Source: JBCCMF01 sp038747545
GTDB lineage: Bacteria > Bacteroidota > Rhodothermia > Rhodothermales > JBCCMF01
Reading direction: 5' to 3'
Assembly: GCA_038747545.1 (NCBI GenBank)
Contig: JBCDJT010000001.1
Location: 1 to 64,000, forward strand
Length of the DNA: 64,000 nt
Every line of letters begins with the position of its first letter. Within the stretch, counting starts at the first letter, position 1. This document shows positions 27,141 through 35,500 of this stretch, piece after piece. The position numbers and the translations under genes were made by a program. The notes beneath the pieces were generated by a model that was not told the origin of the DNA, made no database searches, and was given only the letters and a program-made list of their open reading frames with translations.

Positions 27141-28937
27141 CTACTTCAGCAGCACCATCGTCCTGGAAACCTGCTGGTCCTGCGTGCGCAGCGTGTAAAT
27201 GTAGGTGCCACTCGCCACGGCGCTTCCCCTGCTGTCGGCTCCTGCCCATGTCACGCGGTGGACCCCGGCGGGCTGCATGCCACGAGTCAACGTGGCTACA
27301 CGTCGTCCCAACACATCGGACACGACCAGCTCGACTACCTGGCTGGCAGGTAGCGTGTACTCGATCTCGGTCACCGGGTTGAAGGGATTGGGGTAGTTTT
27401 GGGCAATCGTGACCGCCGCAGGCAGTTCGCTGGCTTCCGTCGCCACGGCACGGCCCTCCACCGTCACGGCATCGCTCGGTCGACTCTCCACGCTGTTTGC
27501 GCTTACGCTCGTGAGGACGTAGTGGTAGGGGCCCGTTCCAGCGGGCGGTTGATCGGTGAAGGTCGTCTCCCACGTGATCGCCACCAGATTGGCGGCATCG
27601 GCTACGAGGGCATCGGGATTGGGCGGCGTGGCGGACTGGGTCCGGTAGATGGCGAAACGGCTGGGGTCGGCACCCCAGCCAGCCTCGGCAAACCACGACA
27701 GCGTAACCTCATTGCCGGATTGCGTGGCAGTGAGTGCGGTGGGCGTCTCGGGCTCGGCCATGTTCAGCCAGGGCATCGACGGGGTGAGCGCCAGGTTCGG
27801 ATGCCACTCTTCGCGGAGGTGCTGCGCGAAACCGAGCGTGTTGGTCTGTAGGTTGTCGGCGCGGAAGAAGATGGTGCCGTCGATGCCATCCACCGAGCGG
27901 TTGAGGCTGACCTGACGCGGCAGCTCGCTAGTGTTATACGAGCTTTTGAAGATGACGCCGGGGTATACATGGCGGTCGTTGCGCTGATCGCGCCACCACA
28001 GTGCTAGCGTCTCGTAATCCTGCCCGCCGCCAAAGGCCCAGTAGAGTTGCGGCGCGAGGTAATCCACCCACCCTTGCTCCATCCAGTTGACGGCGTCCGC
28101 GTAGATGACATCGTAGGACGAGAGGCCGACTATGCCCGCCGGGGTGCCGCTGCGCCAGATGCCGAACGGACTGGCGCCCACTTTCACCCATGGCTTGATG
28201 GCCTTCACGCGCTCGTACACGCCCTTCACGAACTGGTTGATGTTGCTCCGTCGCCAATCGGCACGGCTGCTCAGGTTTTGGGGGTTGTGCTGACGGAAGG
28301 TCGCATCGTCTTCGAGTCCGATTTCGTTGGGCGGGTACGGGTAGAAGTAGTCGTCGTAGTGGATGCCGTCGATGTCGTACCGCGCCACGATGTCGGCCAC
28401 CACATCGATGATGTAGCTGCGGACGGCGGGAATGCCGGGGTTGAGCAGGCGTGCGCTCCCCACCTGCAGCTCCCACTCGGGGTGCTCTGCCGCCACATGC
28501 TCGGGCGACGTGAACGAGCGCGAGCCACTCTGCGTGCGAAAGGGATTGAACCACGCGTGCAGCTCCATGCCGCGCTGGTGCGCTTCGCTGATGGCAAACG
28601 CCAGCGGGTCCCACAGTGGCGACGGCGCTTGGCCCTGCGTCCCGGTCAGGTAGCGCGACCACGGCTCCAGGCTGGAGGCGTACATGGCATCGGCCTCGCT
28701 CCGCACCTGAAACATGACGGCGTTGATGCCTGCGGCCTGCAGATCATCGAGCAAGCGCGCCAAGCTCGCCTGCTGCACCGCTGGCGAGGCGCCCCGTGTG
28801 TTGGGCCAGTCCAGGTTACTCACCGTAGCAATCCATGCGCCTCTGAACTCCTGCTTCGGCGCGCTGGTCTGTGCGAAGCCGCACGGCACCGCGAGCAGCA
28901 TGAGCACTGCGACACAGGATGATGAAATCTTACGCAT
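27141..28937 (-). CDS. secreted GHL10-type glycoside hydrolase with Por sorting domain
   Basis: 598 residues. Start at 28937 chosen for GGAGG 8 nt upstream and a proper signal peptide (RKISSSCVAVLMLLAVPCGFA). Hydrolase domain (about 28-360) of the DUF187/GHL10 family: 'EFRGAWIATVSNLDWP' at the start, 'DDLQAAGINAVMFQVRSEAD', 'GIHYDDYFYPYP'. Then a fibronectin-III-like region (about 400-500) and a C-terminal Por-type domain ('IAQNYPNPFNPVTEIEY', ending 'VSRTMVLLK'). Such domains direct cargo through the type IX system to the surface. The likely substrate is a cell-wall or extracellular glycan; not proven. Upstream ATG at 28994 is an unlikely start. Confidence 0.85.
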   Translation of the reverse strand: MRKISSSCVAVLMLLAVPCGFAQTSAPKQEFRGAWIATVSNLDWPNTRGASPAVQQASLARLLDDLQAAGINAVMFQVRSEADAMYASSLEPWSRYLTGTQGQAPSPLWDPLAFAISEAHQRGMELHAWFNPFRTQSGSRSFTSPEHVAAEHPEWELQVGSARLLNPGIPAVRSYIIDVVADIVARYDIDGIHYDDYFYPYPPNEIGLEDDATFRQHNPQNLSSRADWRRSNINQFVKGVYERVKAIKPWVKVGASPFGIWRSGTPAGIVGLSSYDVIYADAVNWMEQGWVDYLAPQLYWAFGGGQDYETLALWWRDQRNDRHVYPGVIFKSSYNTSELPRQVSLNRSVDGIDGTIFFRADNLQTNTLGFAQHLREEWHPNLALTPSMPWLNMAEPETPTALTATQSGNEVTLSWFAEAGWGADPSRFAIYRTQSATPPNPDALVADAANLVAITWETTFTDQPPAGTGPYHYVLTSVSANSVESRPSDAVTVEGRAVATEASELPAAVTIAQNYPNPFNPVTEIEYTLPASQVVELVVSDVLGRRVATLTRGMQPAGVHRVTWAGADSRGSAVASGTYIYTLRTQDQQVSRTMVLLK

Positions 28938-29207
28938 GGCAGTATCCTCCCAACTCATAATCACCCCGTGCCTTGCTGTGCGCATGCTGTCCATCGTTGT
29001 GCCGTGACAACCTATCTATCGGCGTACGGTACAGGCAAGCTAACACACCGACGAGCGATAAGAAAGCCACGTCAGCGCGAGAAGCGCAGCCTGCCGCCAC
29101 CTCTTTTGTTGAGATCCTTCAACACTCGGGCACATGGGTTCGACAGCGCCCGACTTTCGTCGTACCATGGTCATGCTTGTACCTGACCACCGAATGACCT
29201 GTACCCC

Positions 29208-30035
29208 ATGGCTGACCTTCGCCTTGATCTTTCTGCATACCGCGTGCCGTCCGATGGCACGTTCCGCCTGGCCTCCGTACCCACTGACGTAGATGGCGGC
29301 CTCGATAAGGAGGAGGCCAAAGACCAGACCAAAGCCAATATTGAGGCCTCAGCCGAGTTACAAGAGCGGTTGTGGGCGGAAGATCAGCAATCGCTCTTAA
29401 TCGCCATCCAAGCGATGGACACAGGCGGCAAAGATAGCCTGATCCGCAACGTGACGCGCGGCCTCAACCCGCAGGGCGTGACGGTGACGAGCTTCAAGGC
29501 GCCTACCAAGGAAGAGTTGGAGCACGACTTCTTGTGGCGTATCCACGACCACACGCCCGCCAAGGGCGAGATCGCCATCTTCAACCGCTCGCACTACGAG
29601 GATGTGATGATCGTGAAGGTGCATGGCTGGGCACCGCCCGAAATCATCGAGCGCCGCTACACGCACATCAATACCTTTGAGCAACTTCTCGCCGACAGCG
29701 GCACGAAGGTGGTTAAAGTCTACCTGCACATCAGCAAGGACTATCAGAAAGAGCGCCTGCAGCGGCGCCTCCGCCGACCCGACAAGCACTGGAAGTTCAA
29801 CCCCGCCGACTTAGACGAGCGCAAGCTGTGGGACGAGTACATGGTGGTCATTGAGGAGGCGATGAACCGCTGCTCCACCGAGGCAGCGCCGTGGTATGTG
29901 GTGCCTGCGCAGACCCGATGGTACCGCGATTTGCTCGTGAGCCAGCTCATGCTCGACACGCTCCGCGCCATGGACCCGCAGTATCCTGCGCCCAACTTTG
30001 ACATCAGCAAGTACCCGCCGGAATCCATCGTGTGA
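29208..30035 (+). CDS. polyphosphate kinase 2 family protein
   Basis: 275 residues. PPK2 P-loop kinase: Walker A-like 'AMDTGGKDSLIRN', lid 'FNRSHYEDV', and 'VKVYLHISKDYQKERLQRR'. This single-domain form phosphorylates nucleotides with polyphosphate (or the reverse). The 'IERRYTHINTFEQLLADSG' and 'KHWKFNPADLDER' stretches are close to the class III type that can act on AMP and ADP, but class is an inference. It precedes acs by about 90 bp on the same strand; a shared role in energy metabolism is possible, since acetate activation yields AMP. Confidence 0.9.
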   Translation: MADLRLDLSAYRVPSDGTFRLASVPTDVDGGLDKEEAKDQTKANIEASAELQERLWAEDQQSLLIAIQAMDTGGKDSLIRNVTRGLNPQGVTVTSFKAPTKEELEHDFLWRIHDHTPAKGEIAIFNRSHYEDVMIVKVHGWAPPEIIERRYTHINTFEQLLADSGTKVVKVYLHISKDYQKERLQRRLRRPDKHWKFNPADLDERKLWDEYMVVIEEAMNRCSTEAAPWYVVPAQTRWYRDLLVSQLMLDTLRAMDPQYPAPNFDISKYPPESIV

Positions 30036-30123
30036 GCGATCCGTGTGGGGAATGAGGTAGCGCTTCCGAAAGCTGCCGCCTATCTTCGATGCCTCGTTGA
30101 TACGCACCCCAATCGCCTACACC

Positions 30124-32067
30124 ATGAGCACCGATCTCTACCCCCCCGACGCCTCGTTCAGCCAGCACGCCCACATCGGCTCGATGGACGCCTATGAGGC
30201 TATGTACCAACGCTCCATAGAGGACCCCGACGGCTTCTGGGGCGAGCAGGGCAAGCGGCTAGATTGGCACCAGCCGTTCGAGCAGGTCAAAGCCGTCTCG
30301 TTCGCGAGCAACAACGTATCCATCGAGTGGTACCTGGGCGGCCAGCTCAACGCGAGCTACAACTGCATCGACCGCCACCTGGCAACCCGAGGCGACCAGA
30401 CCGCGCTCATCTTCGAGCCCGACGATCCTGCACAACCTGCACAGCACATCACCTACCGCGACTTGCACCGCGAGGTGTCCCGCTTCGCCAATGTCCTCAA
30501 GGCGCACAACGTGCAGAAGGGCGACCGCGTCACGATCTACCTGCCGATGATCCCCGAGGCGGCGTATGCCATGCTCGCGTGTGCTCGCATCGGCGCCATC
30601 CACTCGGTCGTCTTCGCCGGCTTCTCGCCCGACAGCCTCGCCGACCGCATCCTCGACTGCGACTCCACCATCGTCCTCACTGCCGACGAAGGCGTACGCG
30701 GCGGACGCTTCGTGCCGCTCAAAGCCAACGTGGACAAAGCACTGGAGCGCACGCCCGACGTCAAGAATGTCATCGTCGTCCAGCGGACGGGCAACGACGT
30801 GGGCTGGGTCGAAGGCCGCGACGTGTGGTACCACGAAGCCACCGCGCAGGTCAGCGATGCATGTGAGCCCGAAGTGATGGATGCCGAAGACCCGCTGTTC
30901 ATCCTCTACACCTCCGGCTCCACGGGCAAACCTAAGGGCGTGCTCCACACCACAGCGGGCTACCTCGTCTACACGTCGCTCACGCACGAATACGTGTTCG
31001 ACTACCGCGACGGCGACGTCTTCTGGTGTACGGCCGATGTGGGCTGGATCACAGGCCACTCGTATATGGTCTACGGCCCCCTCCTCAACGGCGGCACCCA
31101 GGTGTTCTTCGAGGGCATCCCCACCTACCCCGACGCGTCCCGTTTTTGGAACGTAGTGGACAAACACAAGGTCAGCATCTTCTACACCGCGCCCACCGCC
31201 ATCCGCGCGCTGATGAGCAAAGGCGATGACTTCGTGACGCAGACGGATCGCTCATCGCTGCGCCTACTCGGCTCCGTGGGCGAACCCATCAATCCGGAGG
31301 CTTGGCGGTGGTACTACGACGTCGTGGGCGAGGGCCGCGCGCCCATCGTGGACACGTGGTGGCAGACCGAGACGGGCGGTATCCTGATCACGCCGCTACC
31401 GGGCGCCACGCCACTGAAGCCGGGCTCGGCGTGCAAGCCGTTCTTCGGGATCGAGCCGCAGCTCCTGGACCAATACGGTACGCTGTTGGAAGGCGAGACC
31501 GAGGGTATGCTCGCCATCGCCGGGTCGTGGCCCAGCCAGGCGCGGACGGTGTACCGCAACCACGAGCGCTTCATCTTCACCTACTTCTCCACGTTCGAGG
31601 GCAAGTACTTCACGGGCGATGGCTGCCGCCGCGACGCCGACGGCTACTACTGGATCACAGGCCGCGTCGACGACGTCATCAACGTCTCGGGCCACCGGAT
31701 GGGCACCGCCGAGGTCGAGAGCGCGCTCGTCGCACACGACGACGTGGCTGAGGCTGCTGTCGTCGGCTTCCCGCACGAGATCAAGGGGCAAGGCATCTAC
31801 TGCTACGTCACGCTCAACGTGGGGGTGGAGGCCACCGACGGGCTGCGCGCCGAGTTGGTGCAGCACGTGCGCCAGCAGATCGGCCCCATCGCCAAGCCCG
31901 ACGCCATCCAGTTCGCCCCCGCGCTGCCGAAGACGCGCTCCGGCAAGATCATGCGCCGCATCCTCCGCAAGATCGCCGCAGATGACTTCGACAACCTCGG
32001 CGACACCTCCACGCTCGCCGATTCGTCGGTGGTGGAAGGCTTGATCGAAGGACGCAAAGCGGTTTGA
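30124..32067 (+). CDS. acs: acetyl-CoA synthetase
   Basis: 647 residues from ATG 30124, the usual length; an upstream TTG at 30097 would add nine residues. Adenylation-family motifs are intact: 'YTSGSTGKPKGVLHTTAGYL' , 'DTWWQTETGG', 'YYWITGRVDDVINVSGHR' and the acetylation-site Lys in 'KTRSGKIMRRILRK'. It converts acetate, ATP and CoA to acetyl-CoA, AMP and PPi in the cytosol. Followed 9 bp later by a small unknown gene. Confidence 0.93.
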   Translation: MSTDLYPPDASFSQHAHIGSMDAYEAMYQRSIEDPDGFWGEQGKRLDWHQPFEQVKAVSFASNNVSIEWYLGGQLNASYNCIDRHLATRGDQTALIFEPDDPAQPAQHITYRDLHREVSRFANVLKAHNVQKGDRVTIYLPMIPEAAYAMLACARIGAIHSVVFAGFSPDSLADRILDCDSTIVLTADEGVRGGRFVPLKANVDKALERTPDVKNVIVVQRTGNDVGWVEGRDVWYHEATAQVSDACEPEVMDAEDPLFILYTSGSTGKPKGVLHTTAGYLVYTSLTHEYVFDYRDGDVFWCTADVGWITGHSYMVYGPLLNGGTQVFFEGIPTYPDASRFWNVVDKHKVSIFYTAPTAIRALMSKGDDFVTQTDRSSLRLLGSVGEPINPEAWRWYYDVVGEGRAPIVDTWWQTETGGILITPLPGATPLKPGSACKPFFGIEPQLLDQYGTLLEGETEGMLAIAGSWPSQARTVYRNHERFIFTYFSTFEGKYFTGDGCRRDADGYYWITGRVDDVINVSGHRMGTAEVESALVAHDDVAEAAVVGFPHEIKGQGIYCYVTLNVGVEATDGLRAELVQHVRQQIGPIAKPDAIQFAPALPKTRSGKIMRRILRKIAADDFDNLGDTSTLADSSVVEGLIEGRKAV

Positions 32068-32076
32068 CGGGACGCC

Positions 32077-32424
32077 ATGCGCTACGGTGAGCCTGCTCCC
32101 ATAACCGAGGACGAGTTGGGCGCCATCATGGCGACAGACGACCTAGAGGCCAAGTATCGCGGTATCATCCGTGCGAGCCTACACATCCCTGGCAGCGACC
32201 TGCTCCATCTTACGCTGGTCGAGTGCTTGGCGGAGGGGGCAGTGAATGCAGAGGCATGGGTGCTGGCTGAAGCTGCGCTGACGGCCTCAAGCCATGTGGC
32301 TCGGCTCGGGCATATGACTCGTCCAGATGTCTTCTTGGAGTTGGTTTCCCACCTGCTGGATCACCCCAAGATTTCTGGCCATGCCGAAGTCATCCGGGAT
32401 GACATCCGCATCTTCTGCCGTTGA
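32077..32424 (+). CDS. hypothetical protein
   Basis: 115 residues, acidic and all-helical by composition, with paired helices ('LLHLTLVECLAEGAVNAEAW', 'VFLELVSHLLDHP') that could form a small HEAT-like or immunity-type bundle. No family recognised. Its start is 9 bp after the acs stop, so it is probably cotranscribed. It converges with the hydrolase-OsmC gene with only 3 bp between stops. Confidence 0.6.
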   Translation: MRYGEPAPITEDELGAIMATDDLEAKYRGIIRASLHIPGSDLLHLTLVECLAEGAVNAEAWVLAEAALTASSHVARLGHMTRPDVFLELVSHLLDHPKISGHAEVIRDDIRIFCR

Positions 32425-32427
32425 GCC

Positions 32428-33669
32428 TCACGCCAGTTCTGTAACGACATCGATCTCAGCTTCGAGGGTGCGGTGTACGGGGCAGCGGTCGGCGATTTCT
32501 TTCAGTCGCTGCCGTTGCTTGGCGTCGAGCGGCCCAGTGAGCGTGAGGGTGCGGGTGATCTGAAACACCTTCGCTTCGGGGTCTTCGGTGAGGCAGTGCA
32601 CACAGTCGGCGGCGTGGATGGTGGCAGATTTGAGGTGGACGGCCACGCCTTCCAGCGGCCATCCCTTGTGGTCGGCGTACATGCGCAGCGTCATCGCCGT
32701 GCAGGTGCCGAGTGCGGCGGCGAGCAGGTCGTACGGCGTCGGTCCCTCGTCGGTACCGCCGGGGATGCTGGGCGGCTCATCGGCGATGAAGCGATGACGT
32801 CCCGCCCGCACCTCGCTCTTAAACCCTGACGTCCCGATGGTGACGGTGACGCCATCGACGGGTGCTGCTGTGGCGTCTGAACCCACATTTACAGACGTTG
32901 TTTTACCGACGGGCAGGTACTTGCGCCCCCATGCGGCGAGCACTTGGCCTACGTACTCGGCGTCGGCGGGGCGCGAGAGCAGGTGATCGGCGCCGTCGAG
33001 GGAGACAAAGCTCTTGGGATGCCGCGCCGCGTCATAGATCAGCCGGGCGTTCTCCACTTCAACAGTCGCATCGCCGGGCGCGTGGAAGATGAGCAGCGCA
33101 CGCCGCAGCGTCTTGATGCGCCGCTCCACTTGGTGGGTTTCCAAGTCATCCAGGAACGCGCGCTTGATGGTAAACGGTCGCCCACCGATGCGCACCTGCG
33201 CCACCCCGTCGCGCTCAATGGCCGCGCGATCGGACTCAAACAGGTGCGACACGTGTTGCGGATCGAACGGCGCACCAATCGTAGCCACCGCCCTCACCGA
33301 CGGCAACTGATGCGCAGCTTGCAGCACTGCAGCCCCGCCCAGCGAGTGCCCGATCAGCAGCATCGGCGCCTCGTACTCGGCCTCCAGGAATGCCGCGGCA
33401 TCAACCAAGTCGTCGATGTTAGACGAAAAGCTGGTGTCGGCGAAGTCACCCTCGCTCTCGCCCAGCCCCGTGAAGTCGAAGCGCAGCACGGCGATCCCAG
33501 CCTCGTTGAGCGCCTTGTCGATGATGCCGACAGCGCGCAGGTTCTTGGAGCACGTGAAGCAGTGCGCGAAGAGTGCGCAGGCGGTCGGCGGAGCACCGTC
33601 TGGCAGGTCGAGCCGGGCAGCCAGTTGTTCGCCGCGGCGGTTGGTGAAGGTGAGTTTCTTGAAGGGCAT
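32428..33669 (-). CDS. alpha/beta hydrolase fused to OsmC-like domain
   Basis: 413 residues. N-terminal alpha/beta hydrolase (about 1-245) with nucleophile Ser109 in 'LLIGHSLGGAAV', preceded by 'FDFTGLGESEG'. C-terminal OsmC/Ohr-type peroxiredoxin fold (about 280-410) with Cys in 'ALGTCTAMTLRMYAD' and 'DCVHCLTEDPEAK'. This bifunctional arrangement is a known family; OsmC proteins reduce organic peroxides, and the hydrolase may release acyl groups. Start at 33669 fits the family N-terminus 'PFKKLTFTNRRGEQLAARL'; an ATG 21 bp upstream is possible. Cytosolic. Confidence 0.87.
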   Translation of the reverse strand: MPFKKLTFTNRRGEQLAARLDLPDGAPPTACALFAHCFTCSKNLRAVGIIDKALNEAGIAVLRFDFTGLGESEGDFADTSFSSNIDDLVDAAAFLEAEYEAPMLLIGHSLGGAAVLQAAHQLPSVRAVATIGAPFDPQHVSHLFESDRAAIERDGVAQVRIGGRPFTIKRAFLDDLETHQVERRIKTLRRALLIFHAPGDATVEVENARLIYDAARHPKSFVSLDGADHLLSRPADAEYVGQVLAAWGRKYLPVGKTTSVNVGSDATAAPVDGVTVTIGTSGFKSEVRAGRHRFIADEPPSIPGGTDEGPTPYDLLAAALGTCTAMTLRMYADHKGWPLEGVAVHLKSATIHAADCVHCLTEDPEAKVFQITRTLTLTGPLDAKQRQRLKEIADRCPVHRTLEAEIDVVTELA

Positions 33670-33774
33670 CGTGTGCGGTGGTCTTGGCAATCGTATTATC
33701 GAGTCGCGCCACGCCCATCACGGCTCCGGCACGCGTGCAATGTAGTCGTTGTAAATCCGCAAGTGTTACTGGCC

Positions 33775-34722
33775 ATGCCTGCTAATCGGCCACCCGCCCT
33801 CTTCCCTGGCGCGACCGTCGCCGTCCTTGCCCCTGCCAGTGCGCCTCGCGACCTGGAGCGGATTGAGGCAGGCAAGGCAACGCTCGCCCAGCGCTATGGC
33901 CTACGGTTCATCGACTCCCCCATCGCGCCCGTCGGCTACCTTGCGAACACGGACGCGGCGCGAGCAGACGCGTTCAACGCCGCCGTGGCCAACCCCGCCG
34001 TGGATGCCCTCTTCTGCGTGCGCGGCGGCTACGGCACGCTCAGGATTCTAGACGCCATCAATTATGAAACAGCGCGGGCACAGCCGAAGCTGCTCGTCGG
34101 CTACAGCGACATCACGGCGCTCCAGCTGGCCTTGTACCACAACGCCGGCTGGTCCAGCCTCTCGGGACCGATGGTCGCTGTCGAGTGGCCCGATCCCGAC
34201 GAGCCGTCAGCGGGGCAGTTTTGGCAGATGGCCACAGGCGTTGGGGCAGGCCCGCTCATCGGTCCATACGGCGAACAGCTTGCGCCCGTGCGCGCAGGCG
34301 AGGCAAGCGGCGTCCTGCTTGGCGGCAACCTCTCGCTCGTGAGCAAGCTCATCGGCACGCCGTACATGCCCGACCTCACCGGCGCCATCCTGTTTCTCGA
34401 AGAAGTGGGTGAGGAGCCGTATCGGATTGATGGCCTGTTCGCGCACCTGAAGCTCTCCGGCATACTCGATGCCCTCGGCGGGCTCGTACTCGGGCGGTTT
34501 ACTGAAGACACCCGGCCCTCCACAGCACCGGGCATGACAACCGCCGACGTGATCGCGCACTACACCGCCGACCTTAACGTCCCTGTGGCGCGCAACCTCA
34601 CTTATGGGCATGTGCCCGTCAAAAACGCAATGCCGATGGGCGTTGCTGCTCGACTGAACGTCACCGACGAGACAGCCGAACTTACGCTGCTTGAAACGCC
34701 TGTTCGTGCAGCGCTGGGATAG
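33775..34722 (+). CDS. LD-carboxypeptidase (peptidase S66)
   Basis: 315 residues. S66 family: 'GATVAVLAPAS' at the N-terminus, 'CVRGGYGTLRILDAIN' (81-96), catalytic Ser111 in 'LLVGYSDITALQLAL', and the C-terminal 'EPYRIDGLFAHLKLSG' and 'TYGHVPVKNAMPMG' with the likely His. It removes the terminal D-Ala from murein tetrapeptides during peptidoglycan recycling. No signal peptide, so cytosolic. The start at 33775 matches the family; the open frame to 32944 is antisense to the hydrolase-OsmC gene and is a shadow. Confidence 0.9.
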   Translation: MPANRPPALFPGATVAVLAPASAPRDLERIEAGKATLAQRYGLRFIDSPIAPVGYLANTDAARADAFNAAVANPAVDALFCVRGGYGTLRILDAINYETARAQPKLLVGYSDITALQLALYHNAGWSSLSGPMVAVEWPDPDEPSAGQFWQMATGVGAGPLIGPYGEQLAPVRAGEASGVLLGGNLSLVSKLIGTPYMPDLTGAILFLEEVGEEPYRIDGLFAHLKLSGILDALGGLVLGRFTEDTRPSTAPGMTTADVIAHYTADLNVPVARNLTYGHVPVKNAMPMGVAARLNVTDETAELTLLETPVRAALG

Positions 34723-34737
34723 CAGTATCGCTGGATG

Positions 34738-34778
34738 GGCTTCCGCAACGGTATGGAAGCCTCCAACGGGTCTTTTTT
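34738..34778 (+). terminator. possible terminator between LD-carboxypeptidase gene and purN
   Basis: Arms GGCTTCC (34738-34744) and GGAAGCC (34755-34761) with a 10-nt loop, then a T6 run at 34773-34778. The 11-nt gap before the T run is longer than normal, so strength is uncertain. Confidence 0.35.
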
Positions 34779-34791
34779 CACCCCAACTACT

Positions 34792-34820
34792 TTTATTCCA
34801 GGCACTCACGGGCGTACTAT
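34792..34820 (+). promoter_or_regulatory. candidate vegetative promoter for purN-purH
   Basis: TTTATT at 34792-34797 and TACTAT at 34815-34820, 17 bp apart, 38 bp before the purN ATG. Identical hexamers and spacing as at 15632-15660. No purine riboswitch was seen between this and purN. Confidence 0.45.
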
Positions 34821-34858
34821 CTGATGCTCGTTTTCTGCGGTTCCCGTACTCCTTTCGC

Positions 34859-35488
34859 ATGCATCTCGCCGTGTTCGCCTCTGGCGGCGGATCTAACTTC
34901 CAATCTATCCTCGACGCTGTCCAGCGCGGCGATCTGCCGCAGACCGAGATTGCCCTGTGCGTGTCCAACAAGCTGCAGGCAGGTGCCCTCCAGCGTGCTG
35001 AGCGGCACGGCATTCCCACCGCTGTCTTGCGCCCTGAAGACTTTGACTCGGCGCCGGCGTATGTCGAAGCCGTACTCGGCACCCTTGAAGCACATCACGT
35101 GGACTTTGTCGCGCTTGCCGGGTACATGCGCAAGATCCCGAGCGCAGTGGTTGCGGCCTATGCCAACCGCATGGTCAACATCCACCCGTCCTTGCTGCCC
35201 GCGTTTGGCGGACAAGGGCTCTACGGGCAGCGCGTGCATGAGGCCGTCCTGGCCGCAGGGGTGCGCTGGACGGGCGCGACCGTACACCTCGTAGACGACG
35301 ACTACGACACAGGGCCCATCGTGGCACAAGAGCCCGTGATTGTTGAGCACACCGATACCCCTAAGAGCTTGGCCGCCCGCGTCTTGGAAACGGAGCACCG
35401 CCTCTATCCCCAGGCCCTCCGTCTCTTTGCCGAGGGGCGCGTTCGCATCGAGGGCCGCACCGTACAGATTACCCCACCCGCTTCCTAA
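34859..35488 (+). CDS. purN: phosphoribosylglycinamide formyltransferase
   Basis: 209 residues. N-terminal 'HLAVFASGGGSNFQSIL', folate region 'LAGYMRKIP', catalytic Asn-His in 'NIHPSLLPAFGG' and Asp in 'LVDDDYDTGPIVAQ'. Transfers a formyl group from 10-formyltetrahydrofolate to GAR in purine synthesis. The start at 34859 gives the standard N-terminus; the open frame further upstream is not needed. purH begins 12 bp downstream, so the pair is an operon. Confidence 0.93.
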   Translation: MHLAVFASGGGSNFQSILDAVQRGDLPQTEIALCVSNKLQAGALQRAERHGIPTAVLRPEDFDSAPAYVEAVLGTLEAHHVDFVALAGYMRKIPSAVVAAYANRMVNIHPSLLPAFGGQGLYGQRVHEAVLAAGVRWTGATVHLVDDDYDTGPIVAQEPVIVEHTDTPKSLAARVLETEHRLYPQALRLFAEGRVRIEGRTVQITPPAS

Positions 35489-35500
35489 CCTTCCCTGCCG

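Noticed and set aside
32944..33774. N-terminal extension of the LD-carboxypeptidase frame
   Set aside because: It runs antisense to the hydrolase-OsmC gene and the family N-terminus begins at 33775.
34723..34858. Possible purine riboswitch before purN
   Set aside because: No conserved purine-aptamer loops could be found; only a hairpin and a promoter-like element are present.
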